Part shown: one piece after another, positions 16,957 to 24,517 of the stretch | Position numbering within the stretch: position 1 is the stretch's first letter | Layout of the letters: the number at the start of each line of letters is the position of its first letter | DNA from: an uncultured Anaerobutyricum sp. | GTDB lineage: Bacteria > Bacillota > Clostridia > Lachnospirales > Lachnospiraceae | Reading direction: 5' to 3' | Length of the DNA stretch: 53,162 bases | Assembly: GCF_934307085.1 (NCBI RefSeq) | Contig: NZ_CAKRCF010000018.1 | Coordinates: 1 to 53,162 of the forward strand | Notes under the pieces: generated by a model | What the model saw: the letters and a program-made list of their open reading frames with translations, nothing else | Told to the model about the DNA's origin: nothing | Database searches by the model: none | Translations under genes and position numbers: made by a program

Positions 16957-18258
16957 ATGAACGCTACTTTAATCATGGCATTTATTTTGATTCTCATCGT
17001 AGTTGCCACTGTCATAACAAAAAAACTGCCATTTAACTTTGTCCTTTTCATTGCACCGGTTCTTTGTGCACTGATTCTTGGACATTCCATAGAAGAGACA
17101 AGTACTTTCATTGTAGAACAGCTCGCTTCCATGATGAAATCTGCCGGATTTATGCTCTTATTTGCATTTCTGTATTTCCAGATGCTTACAGAAGCCGGTG
17201 TATTCGACACGATTGTTTCCGCTATCACAACAAAACTCGGAAATAAGATGAATGTAATTGTTATAATGGTTCTGACAACCCTCATCGGCGGTTTCAGTAT
17301 CCTGACAGGTAACTTCACACCTGCATATCTTATTACATTTCCACTGATGGTGCCTCTGTATAAAAAGTTTGACTTTGATAGAGAAGCGGCTTTCATCATT
17401 GCACAGACAGCCATGTCCGCAATGTGCTTTATCCCTTGGGGAATCGGAATGGCATACACTGCTTCCTCTGCCGGTTTAGACGCCAATGAACTCGCATCCG
17501 CATCTATGCCTTGGGGATTATGTTTCATTCCGGCAATCATTTTCCAGTGGATATACTTTGGAATCAAACACAAAAGACGTGTCGGAACATTTCAGGCAGT
17601 TACTACAACCGTAGAAGCCGCAGCACAGCAGGAGGAGAATCCAAACCGCAGACCAAAACTCTTCTGGGTAAACTTCATCCTCTTCATTTTCTGTCTCGTA
17701 GCACTCGGAATCTTCGGCATTGCACCATACTTCGTATTTATTTTTGCAACAGTAATCACTGCAATGATCAACTACAAAGACAACTTTGGAGAAATATTCA
17801 ACAAAGTTGGACCAATGTACTTAAACATCCTGATCATGCTCCTTGCGATCAATGTATATCAGGCAGTATTTAATAACACAGGCATGGTAGAAGCCCTCTC
17901 AAACGGACTTATGCAGGTTTGTCCATCTTTTCTGTTAAGATACATTCACGTTATTATGCTTCTTCTGTGCGTTGTCATTATCTACGTTGTACCATTCCAG
18001 ATTTTCAATGCCCTGTATCCGGTATTTATTTCTATCGGTGCAGGATTTGGAATACCGGCTGTTGCAATTATCGCACCATTTGTATGTAACCTGTCACTTG
18101 CAACAAGTTCTACACCAACGAACTCTTCCACTTATACCGGATGTGCACTGACAGAAACGGATGTACAGCATTATTGTAAGAAGGCAGTACCGATTCAGAC
18201 AGTTACTAATGCAATTGTTGTATTAACAGCAGTACTCTTCCATGTACTAAAACTGTAA
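16957..18258 (+). CDS. CitMHS-family transporter
   Basis: A 433-residue membrane protein with about eleven hydrophobic segments, typical of the citrate-Mg(2+):H(+)/ion transporter superfamily. A soluble loop at about residues 205-235 splits two halves. Each half has a re-entrant, Ser/Thr-rich stretch: FSILTGNFTPAYLI at about 110 and SLATSSTPTNSSTYTG at about 390. Such stretches line substrate paths in this superfamily. AAAGGA precedes the start. It is co-transcribed with the esterase. Citrate is only the family name; other carboxylates are equally likely. Confidence 0.8.
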   Translation: MNATLIMAFILILIVVATVITKKLPFNFVLFIAPVLCALILGHSIEETSTFIVEQLASMMKSAGFMLLFAFLYFQMLTEAGVFDTIVSAITTKLGNKMNVIVIMVLTTLIGGFSILTGNFTPAYLITFPLMVPLYKKFDFDREAAFIIAQTAMSAMCFIPWGIGMAYTASSAGLDANELASASMPWGLCFIPAIIFQWIYFGIKHKRRVGTFQAVTTTVEAAAQQEENPNRRPKLFWVNFILFIFCLVALGIFGIAPYFVFIFATVITAMINYKDNFGEIFNKVGPMYLNILIMLLAINVYQAVFNNTGMVEALSNGLMQVCPSFLLRYIHVIMLLLCVVIIYVVPFQIFNALYPVFISIGAGFGIPAVAIIAPFVCNLSLATSSTPTNSSTYTGCALTETDVQHYCKKAVPIQTVTNAIVVLTAVLFHVLKL

Positions 18259-18276
18259 CTACTGATTTGTAGAGCG

Positions 18277-18420
18277 AAACAGACGCCAGCAAAGAGAGCC
18301 TATCCCCTATATTTGTGACTTTAGTCGCGGCGGTTTGAATACTCGCTTACACACGCTCGTATCCAAACCTTGCTCCGAGGCCACAAATATAGGGGATAGG
18401 CTCTCTTTGCTGGCTGACTG
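18277..18420 (+). repeat. Long hairpin element LHE3
   Basis: Arms 18285-18317 and 18382-18414 are perfectly complementary over 33 bases. The 64-base core (18318-18381) has ACTTTAGTCGCGG on the left and CCTTGCTCCGAGGC on the right. These do not pair and would form an asymmetric internal loop below an apical stem of GGTTTGAATAC and GTATCCAAACC. The left end is AAACAGACG, as in LHE6. It follows the CitMHS gene and may end its transcription, though it lacks a T run. Confidence 0.9.
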
Positions 18421-18587
18421 TGGATGCTGGTACAAAATCAGAATTCATGTTAGAGATTTGGGGATTTTCCAGAATATTATGAATTTGTAAAAAAATCAGC
18501 TTCTCTATAACATGGTATAAAAAGATATTACTTTGATTCACTTTCTTAAATTTTTTCACTGATTTGTTGATGTAGGAGTAAACATAA

Positions 18588-18863
18588 ACATCCGCTATAA
18601 AAGAATTTAAGGATATGACGGACGAATGGTTAGATTTTATTATTGATTGTCGTTCAGGAAAACCGCATCAATATGATATTGTAATAGGAGCGATGGCAAA
18701 TGATCAGATTTATAATTATGTCTCAGATTATATTGATGGAGCCATTACAAGAGAACAATTCTGGGTGTTAGCTAAATTTAAATATCCAACGCATCAGATT
18801 AATTTTTGTACACAAGAAGCTTTAAAATGCTTAGAATATAGAGGATATGAGGAGACGAGATGA
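18588..18863 (+). pseudogene. C-terminal remnant of a DUF3990 protein
   Basis: From the ATG at 18615 the frame encodes 82 residues that match the C-terminal part of DUF3990 proteins (DEWLDFII, HQYDIVIGAMANDQIYNYV, YPTHQINFCTQEALKCL). Family-like residues continue in frame upstream of this ATG (IKEFKD) until a TAA at 18585. The N-terminal, ADP-ribosyltransferase-like half is missing. The break lies about 170 bases after LHE3. It overlaps the next gene by four bases. It is probably a decayed gene rather than a functional short protein. Confidence 0.65.
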
Positions 18864-19327
18864 TGGAAAGACAACTGGGAAGAGAAAGCCAGAAAGACAA
18901 CGACTTATTTTATACATGTTCACTTATTGACTATATTGCCAGAAAAACAAAAAATAAGAGAGCAGCAGTGGTAGATGCATTAGGCAAAGAACGCATTGCA
19001 AAAATATATGACTTAGCGGATATTTACCATAGCGATAATATAGAGCGGGTGAGTGATGATTTTATTGAAGAAGCAAAAATTTCCGTTGGAAATTTTGATA
19101 ATGTGGGGGAATGTCAGTATGCGGTTCCTTCCCATTGGGATATCGGAAAAGTATATAAGCGTTTGATAAAGCAAGTGGCTTTAGAAAAAAAGATAGAAGT
19201 AGTAGATGCAATTATTGAAGTATATCATTCTTTTATTAGTGACAAAATAGATGATTACAATAGTAGCGTTTATTATGAAAATCCAAGTTATATATTTGAG
19301 TGTTTTATTCAAAATAAAATATTATAA
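18860..19327 (+). CDS. Unknown protein, possible DUF3791-like N-terminus
   Basis: I do not recognise this 155-residue protein securely. Residues 12-65 (DLFYTCSLIDYIARKTKNKRAA, then ALGKERIAKIYDLADIYH) look like the small helical DUF3791 family. Those genes often sit beside DUF3990 genes, and the remnant of one lies immediately upstream. The second half (VGECQYAVPSHWDIGKVYKRLI, then YNSSVYYENPSYIFECF) is a separate soluble part with no known motif. There is no signal peptide or membrane segment. The start overlaps the upstream remnant, with GGAG behind it. A toxin-antitoxin-like origin is possible but unproven. Confidence 0.6.
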   Translation: MMERQLGRESQKDNDLFYTCSLIDYIARKTKNKRAAVVDALGKERIAKIYDLADIYHSDNIERVSDDFIEEAKISVGNFDNVGECQYAVPSHWDIGKVYKRLIKQVALEKKIEVVDAIIEVYHSFISDKIDDYNSSVYYENPSYIFECFIQNKIL

Positions 19328-19347
19328 AATACTAATTTGCTGGGATA

Positions 19348-19485
19348 ACGGACGAAAAAGAAAAAAGAAGCAGGTAACATCTGTGCCAGTAGTCGCTGCG
19401 TATGAAATGCTCGCTTATAGCTTGCATTCAATACTTGCTCCGAGGTCACATTTTACTAGTATTTATTTTTTTATTTTTCGTCCGT
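19348..19485 (+). repeat. Long hairpin element LHE4
   Basis: The ends ACGGACGAAAAA and TTTTTCGTCCGT are perfect inverted repeats. The arms within are imperfect. The core reads GTGCCAGTAGTCGCTGCG, then GAAATGCTCGCTTA, then GCATTCAATACTTGCTCCGAGG. It is nearly the same as the core of LHE5, which lies in the opposite orientation at 21803. With A and T tracts at its ends it would serve as a two-way terminator between the convergent genes at 18860 and 19498. Confidence 0.85.
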
Positions 19486-19497
19486 CATGCAAACAAA

Positions 19498-20139
19498 TTA
19501 GTAGTTATTAATCTCTTCCTGAAGATATTGAAAGAATAATCCTACATGATAACCATCTGCTACTGCGTGAGCAATTGTGATATTAACAGGCATCAACAGC
19601 TTGTCACCGTCCTGCGTATACTTTCCCATTAATACAATTGGGAAAAAAGAAGGTTCGCCATTAGAGACTCTGCTGCCATAACCGGTAAATGTTGTCCACG
19701 GTGTGCAGGATATACAGTAAAAATTGGCAGGTTGTCCTTCTTTTGCTTTAATCCCTTTTTTTGTTGTGGCAGTAGCCATATCTTTTAGGATATCTTGATA
19801 AAATGTATTAAAATCTTCGGAAAAATCTGTCCAGCAATCAGAAAAAGTATGGTCATCATTATGAAAAATGGTATAATTCGGAATGATTTTATCCCAGGCA
19901 CAAAGGTATCCATATTTATCTTTAAACATTTTAAAATTTTCGATGCGGTTTAATGTCTTAGTAACAAGATAAATCATAGCAGGGTAAAATTTGTAATCTT
20001 TTGAATGACAAAAATCCAATACATTTTTTACATCAACATTAGCGGTAATATTGTATTCAACTTTTAACTGTTTAGTATAGTATTCGTAATGTTCCCTGCG
20101 TGCCCAGGTATCCATATCGATTTTTTTGTAACCTGTCAT
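19498..20139 (-). CDS. Type A chloramphenicol acetyltransferase-like protein
   Basis: A 213-residue protein of the CatA family, which transfers acetyl from acetyl-CoA to chloramphenicol and acts as a trimer. The catalytic motif is HAVADGYH with the essential His at about residue 191, in place of the usual HHAVCDGFH. The N-terminal W-x-R-x-x-H-Y and the central SCTPWTTFTGY region (family S-x-x-PW-x-x-F) are conserved. The start has GGAGGAGG upstream. It sits between two hairpin elements and next to an IS605 element, so it may have been acquired. True drug resistance cannot be inferred, since CatA-like proteins with other substrates exist. Confidence 0.85.
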   Translation of the reverse strand: MTGYKKIDMDTWARREHYEYYTKQLKVEYNITANVDVKNVLDFCHSKDYKFYPAMIYLVTKTLNRIENFKMFKDKYGYLCAWDKIIPNYTIFHNDDHTFSDCWTDFSEDFNTFYQDILKDMATATTKKGIKAKEGQPANFYCISCTPWTTFTGYGSRVSNGEPSFFPIVLMGKYTQDGDKLLMPVNITIAHAVADGYHVGLFFQYLQEEINNY

Positions 20140-20180
20140 ATGTAATCCTCCTCCATGTGTTATATTTTTATCCTCTTACA

Positions 20181-20220
20181 GCAAGAAGACTCCGACCTCT
20201 AAGGTGGGAGATGAATTGCG
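20181..20220 (+). repeat. Relic of an IS605-type right end
   Basis: GAAGACTCCGACCTCTAAGGTGGGAGATGAATT matches in layout the right end at 21617-21653 (GAAGCCCAACCTCTACAGGTGGGGG). Both have a CCT-CTA-AGG hairpin. It lies just upstream of the TTGAT that borders the present element. It may be left by an earlier neighbouring element of the same family. Confidence 0.45.
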
Positions 20221-20395
20221 TCTGTTACCTACTTGATAGAGCATCCTAATTATAGTATAGTATCTTTAGTCGAATAATAAAAAATTGAGATACAATAAAT
20301 TGAGATAATAATGTACATTTAGTATTCTTACTATACTAGCATCGTGTGCTTGTGGTCAAGTATCGCAGGCGGTTTTTCGCGGAAAAGGAAGTGGC

Positions 20396-21520
20396 ATGGT
20401 GGCAAACAGAGCATATAAATTCAGAATATATCCCAATGATGAACAGAAGATTTTGTTTGCTAAGACTTTTGGCTGTGTGAGAATGGTATACAATCATTGG
20501 CTTGATAGAAAGATTCGGCAGTATGAGGAGAACAAGACCAACGTAACATATACCATTTGTGCAAAAGAAATGGCAGCAATAAAGAAAACGGAAGAATACA
20601 GATTTTTAAAGGAAGTAGACAGTATAGCGTTACAACAATTGCTCAGGCATCTTGATACAGCATTTCAGAACTTTTTCAAACAGCCGAAAACAGGTTTTCC
20701 AAGGTTCAAATCAAAAAAGCGGAATAAAAACAGCTATTCCACAGTTTGCATCAATGGGAACGTAACGCTATCTAATGGATATTTGAAATTACCTAAGATT
20801 GGCCAAGTACGCTTAAAACAGCACAGGATTATTCCAGATGAATACAGACTCAAATCTGTAACAGTAAGTCAGACACCAAGTGGAAAATACTATGCAAGTA
20901 TTCTTTTTGAGTATGAAGACCAAGTACAGGAAAAGGAGCTACAAAAGTTTTTAGGCTTAGATTTTTCCATGCATGAATTATATCGTGACAGCAACGGTAA
21001 AGAACCTGCCTACTCAAGGTATTACAGGAATGCGGAGAAAAAATTAGCGAGAGAACAACGTAAGCTTTCTAAAATGCAGAAAGGTTCAAACCATCGCAAT
21101 AAGCAAAGGCTTAAGGTGGCAAAACTTCACGAAAAGGTTTCCAATCAACGAAAAGACTTCCTGCATAAGCAGTCAAGACAGATAACCAATGCCTATGATT
21201 GCGTATGTATAGAAGATTTAGATATGAAAGCGATGTCGCAGTCGCTAAATTTGGGAAAATCTGTTTCAGATAACGGCTGGGGAATGTTCACAACATTTTT
21301 GAAATATAAACTGGAGGAACAGGGGAAAAAGCTTGTGAAGGTGGGTAGATTTTTTGCAAGCAGCCAGACCTGTTCTGTTTGTGGTTACAAAAATGCAAAA
21401 ATGAAGAATCTTGCGTTAAGAGAGTGGGATTGTCCGCAGTGCGGAACCCATCATGACAGAGATGTAAATGCGGCGATAAATATCAGAAATGAGGGAATGC
21501 GGCTGATAATTGCATCATGA
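20396..21520 (+). CDS. tnpB: TnpB RNA-guided nuclease of an IS605-type element
   Basis: A 374-residue TnpB, ancestor of Cas12 nucleases. It cuts DNA under guidance of an RNA made from the element's right end. All three RuvC catalytic residues are present: Asp189 in LGLDFS, Glu273 in CIEDLD and Asp356 in HHDRDVNAA. A zinc finger with CSVCGYKN and CPQCG lies between the last two. The N-terminal YKFRIYPNDEQK and VYNHWL blocks are typical. No frameshift is seen, so the protein looks active. The reprogramming RNA should come from the sequence just downstream. Confidence 0.93.
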   Translation: MVANRAYKFRIYPNDEQKILFAKTFGCVRMVYNHWLDRKIRQYEENKTNVTYTICAKEMAAIKKTEEYRFLKEVDSIALQQLLRHLDTAFQNFFKQPKTGFPRFKSKKRNKNSYSTVCINGNVTLSNGYLKLPKIGQVRLKQHRIIPDEYRLKSVTVSQTPSGKYYASILFEYEDQVQEKELQKFLGLDFSMHELYRDSNGKEPAYSRYYRNAEKKLAREQRKLSKMQKGSNHRNKQRLKVAKLHEKVSNQRKDFLHKQSRQITNAYDCVCIEDLDMKAMSQSLNLGKSVSDNGWGMFTTFLKYKLEEQGKKLVKVGRFFASSQTCSVCGYKNAKMKNLALREWDCPQCGTHHDRDVNAAINIRNEGMRLIIAS

Positions 21521-21653
21521 CCTTAAAAAACATAACACAACCGTGGGACACACGGGGATAGCTCGCATATGCTTAGCACGGTAGTGCTATCGAACGAGAA
21601 CCAAACTTGCCGAGGATGGGAAGCCCAACCTCTACAGGTGGGGGAGGATGTCA
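21521..21653 (+). ncRNA. Putative omega RNA region of the tnpB element
   Basis: In studied IS605 elements the guide RNA scaffold overlaps the tnpB 3' end and the right end, and the guide is the flanking DNA. Here the 133 bases after tnpB hold several hairpins, including CCGTGGGACACACGG and AACCTCTACAGGTGGG. They end near GGATGTCAC. The predicted guide would begin near 21654 (TATACAATGTTTTTTC). The boundary is a guess by analogy. Confidence 0.5.
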
Positions 21654-21802
21654 CTATACAATGTTTTTTCTTTTTTGACTATTAATTATATAGCAGGGAG
21701 CATTCTTGAATTTATCTGGAGTTAAAAACCAGAAAACCCATATCTGTCTGGCAGATTCCTATTCTCCTTCGATATAAAATACGAATTTACTTCCGGAGCA
21801 GG

Positions 21803-21941
21803 CAGACAGAAAAATAAAAAAGAATATAATAGCAGATGTGACCTCGGAGCAAGTATTGAATGCGAGCCTTTATGCAGGCATTCAACACGCAGCGACTACT
21901 GGCACAGATGCTATTATATTCTTTTTTGTTTTTCGTCTGTC
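21803..21941 (-). repeat. Long hairpin element LHE5
   Basis: The arms (GCAGACAGAAAAATAAAAAAG region and its complement ending CGTCTGTC) pair nearly perfectly over about 37 bases. Read on the minus strand, the core is GTGCCAGTAGTCGCTGCG, GTTGAATGCC, GCATTCAATACTTGCTCCGAGG, nearly the same as LHE4. An outer 11-base inverted repeat, AATACGAATTT (21779-21789) with AAATTCGTATT (21950-21960), encloses the element. It lies between convergent tnpB and pncB and probably ends transcription of both. Confidence 0.88.
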
Positions 21942-21959
21942 ATTTAGACAAATTCGTAT

Positions 21960-23405
21960 TTATTTTTCGTCTCCTAATAACTTGTGTTTCAGATCGAACA
22001 GTTTCTGTGAAAGGTCCACATATACCGTTTGAGGATTCATCAGTCGTCTGTTCTCATCCCACAGCGTATTCAATTCCTGCTGGCAGTATGCCTTGATGTC
22101 CATAACAGCAGGAGAGGAGTATACGCACTGTCCGTTTAAGAATACTGGTACAAGCATCTCGCGGATTTGATAGCTGCCTGCCGGAAGAATGGATTTTTTC
22201 CAGGTAGAGATTGGATCAAAAATCTTTAAATCTTCTGAAGGGTCAAATGTTTCCCCAACGAGACAGATTAAGTCAGCTTTAATCTTGCTGCTTTCTTTAT
22301 CATAAATACGATAAACGGTTTTGTTACCTGGGTTCGTGATCTTTTCCGGGTTTTCAGAAATCTTAATTTTAGCGGTAAATTCTTCGTCGCCAGGCTTTTT
22401 GATGGCTGCAAGTTTGTATACCCCACCGAATGCCGGGTTATCAGAAGATGTGATAAGATTTGTACCGACACCCCAGGAAGTTACGGTACAGCCCTGTGTT
22501 TTTAAACTGTTGATCAGGTATTCATCAAGGTCGCTAGAAGCGGAAATAATCGCATTTGTAAATCCTGCTTCATCTAACATCTTGCGAGCTTTTTTGGACA
22601 GGTAGGCAATGTCACCGCTGTCTAAACGGATTCCCATAAGCTTAGAAGTGATTCCAGCATCACGCATCTCTTTAAATACCTGAATGGCATGTGGAACACC
22701 AGATTTTAAGGTGTCGTAAGTGTCTACTAAAAGGATGCAGGCATCTGGATACATTTTTGCATAGGTACGGAAAGCGGTAAGTTCGTCTGGGAAACTCATA
22801 ATCCAGCTATGTGCGTGAGTTCCCTGTACAGGAATGCCGTAAAGTTCTCCGGCGAGTACGTTGGAAGTTCCGGTACATCCACCGATAACGGCAGCTCTTG
22901 CGCCGAGTGTTCCGGCATCTGGTCCCTGTGCGCGGCGAAGACCGAATTCCATAACACCGCCGCCGGCAGCATAATCAACACGGGAAGCCTTTGTTGCGAT
23001 AAGGCTCTGGTGATTGATGATATTTAAAATCGCTGTCTCAACAAGCTGTGCTTCCATAATAGGGGCGATAACCTTTACAAGTGGCTCCTTTGGAAATACA
23101 ACACTTCCTTCTGGGATTGCATAAATATCTCCGCTGAAATGGAAGCCGGCAAGATAGGAAAGAAAATCTTCTTTAAAAATGCCGAGACCTCTTAAATAAT
23201 CAATATCTTCATAAGAAAATGACAGGTTCTTTATATAATCAATTACCTGATCAAGTCCACAGGTGATGGCATAAGCACTGCCGGATGGATTTTTGCGGTA
23301 AAAAACATCAAATACAACCTTATCTTCGTTACCTTCGAAGAAGTATCCCTGCATCATTGTAAGCTCATACAGGTCGGTCATCATAGTTAAATTGTTAGAA
23401 AACAT
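21960..23405 (-). CDS. pncB: Nicotinate phosphoribosyltransferase
   Basis: It makes nicotinate mononucleotide from nicotinate, PRPP and ATP, the first step of the Preiss-Handler salvage route. The 481 residues carry typical blocks: MMTDLYELTMMQGYF, the central QGTHAHSWIMSF, the GIRLDSGDIAYLSKKAR substrate motif and STSWGVGTNL (here TVTSWGVGTN). With nadABC at 10807 the cell has both synthesis and salvage. I see no NiaR-type operator before it. It follows the SH3 gene by seven bases and is read with it. Confidence 0.95.
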   Translation of the reverse strand: MFSNNLTMMTDLYELTMMQGYFFEGNEDKVVFDVFYRKNPSGSAYAITCGLDQVIDYIKNLSFSYEDIDYLRGLGIFKEDFLSYLAGFHFSGDIYAIPEGSVVFPKEPLVKVIAPIMEAQLVETAILNIINHQSLIATKASRVDYAAGGGVMEFGLRRAQGPDAGTLGARAAVIGGCTGTSNVLAGELYGIPVQGTHAHSWIMSFPDELTAFRTYAKMYPDACILLVDTYDTLKSGVPHAIQVFKEMRDAGITSKLMGIRLDSGDIAYLSKKARKMLDEAGFTNAIISASSDLDEYLINSLKTQGCTVTSWGVGTNLITSSDNPAFGGVYKLAAIKKPGDEEFTAKIKISENPEKITNPGNKTVYRIYDKESSKIKADLICLVGETFDPSEDLKIFDPISTWKKSILPAGSYQIREMLVPVFLNGQCVYSSPAVMDIKAYCQQELNTLWDENRRLMNPQTVYVDLSQKLFDLKHKLLGDEK

Positions 23406-23412
23406 AATTCAT

Positions 23413-23844
23413 TTACTCCTCTGTCCCAATACGAACGGTTGGTTCTCCTAATTTGGTAATATATTCACTGTTTACATAGCCTTTATAGCTCTTTTTCTCT
23501 CCGCTTAGAACTTCAACATAAGCGTAGTTTGTACCGGCGGCAAACTCAAGAACTTCAAGGTGAGTCATAGGCTCAAGGTCAGTAATTGCGTCAGAATCTG
23601 CGCTTGCCTCTGAACGAAGTGTAAGGGACTGATACACATCGGCCACATAAACATTCTTATCTTTGGAATCTGCTTCAGTGGTAGATTCCACTGCAGTTTC
23701 ACTGTCCTTTACAGTAGAAGGCAGGGAAATGGATGCCTTTGCTTTCTGGCTTGGAATAGCAAAGTAAAGCAGGCAAAATCCGCCAAGGACTGTGCAGGCG
23801 ACAACGATCGCACAAAGAAAAGATACAATGAGTTTTTTAAACAT
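23413..23844 (-). CDS. Membrane-anchored bacterial SH3-like protein
   Basis: A 143-residue exported protein. One N-terminal membrane segment or uncleaved signal (about residues 5-28) is followed by a Ser/Glu-rich linker. A C-terminal bacterial SH3-type domain (about 75-130) contains LTLRSEASADSDAITDL and GYVNSEYI. Such domains usually bind cell wall peptides. The ATG at 23844 has AAAGGAG directly upstream. It is the first gene of the unit with pncB, a pairing that has no obvious functional link. Confidence 0.85.
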   Translation of the reverse strand: MFKKLIVSFLCAIVVACTVLGGFCLLYFAIPSQKAKASISLPSTVKDSETAVESTTEADSKDKNVYVADVYQSLTLRSEASADSDAITDLEPMTHLEVLEFAAGTNYAYVEVLSGEKKSYKGYVNSEYITKLGEPTVRIGTEE

Positions 23845-24045
23845 TATGGACTCCTTTCTAATTAAGGAGTATTGTAGCATAATCTTTTGTAAATTAAAAG
23901 AAAATTTAAGGATTAACAATGTTTTACGGAAGCGGGAAATCTATTATATGAATAATGTATAAAAGTAACTGGCGACATTTTACCGAATATAAGCAGTGTA
24001 GGGATTAATATAGTGATAAATACAGTAATACAGAATGAAAATTGG

Positions 24046-24074
24046 TTGACAATTTATCCCACCTAGTATATGAT
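24046..24074 (+). promoter_or_regulatory. Promoter of the ileS T-box leader
   Basis: TTGACA at 24046-24051 and TATGAT at 24069-24074 with a 17-base spacer. It starts a leader of about 435 bases. Confidence 0.75.
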
Positions 24075-24080
24075 TATCTG

Positions 24081-24425
24081 TGATAAAAACGTTGATGGAG
24101 ACAGTAAGAATTTTTGAACGCTTCAGTGAGACGGAGATAGTGAGAACCCGTTGTCAGTAGAGAATATCCGAATATCACTCCTGAGTTGCACTGCCGAAAG
24201 AGTTAGAATAAATTAGTATATCTTTAGTATATCTATAGAAGGCAAGGCGTAATCGTACGATTTAGCAGAGTCTATATTCTATATAGAAGATGATATAAGA
24301 TTAGCAAGTAAGCAGTGACGGAATCTCACCGTTAACAGAGAAGCATATGTCAGTATGTACAGGTGGTATAATGATAGTTCAGGCTTTCATCCTTTTACTG
24401 GGGATGGGGGCTTTTCTTTTTGCCG
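24081..24425 (+). promoter_or_regulatory. T-box riboswitch for isoleucine
   Basis: Uncharged tRNA-Ile binds this leader and prevents termination. Stem I begins GATGGAGACAGTAAG, and the specifier loop reads GAATATCACTCC with ATC (Ile) at 24174-24176. Conserved CTGAGTTGCACTGCCGAAAG follows. The T-box bulge sequence AGGTGGTA is at 24361-24368, whose TGGT pairs with the tRNA 3' ACCA. The terminator is GCTTTCATCC against GGGATGGGGGC at about 24382-24412, with a T-rich tail. It directly precedes ileS, in full agreement with the specifier. Confidence 0.92.
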
Positions 24426-24517
24426 GAAAGTCTAGCCTGCACATTGGGCATAATAATATAAATTTATTTAATCTAAAAATAGTTAAATTAAACTGACTAA
24501 ATTAAGGAGGAAACGTC

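Larger units (their letters stand above)
20238..21653 (+). mobile_element. IS605-family element carrying only tnpB
   Basis: A tnpB gene is flanked by about 158 bases of non-coding left end and 133 bases of structured right end. TTGAT at 20233-20237, a target motif known for some IS200/IS605 elements, stands where the left end should begin. The right end carries hairpins and closes with AGGTGGGGGAGGATGTCAC. No tnpA transposase is present, so the element could move only with help from elsewhere. The exact ends are estimates. Confidence 0.7.

Noticed and set aside
20238..21653. A complete IS605 with tnpA
   Set aside because: No Y1 transposase frame is found on either side of tnpB.
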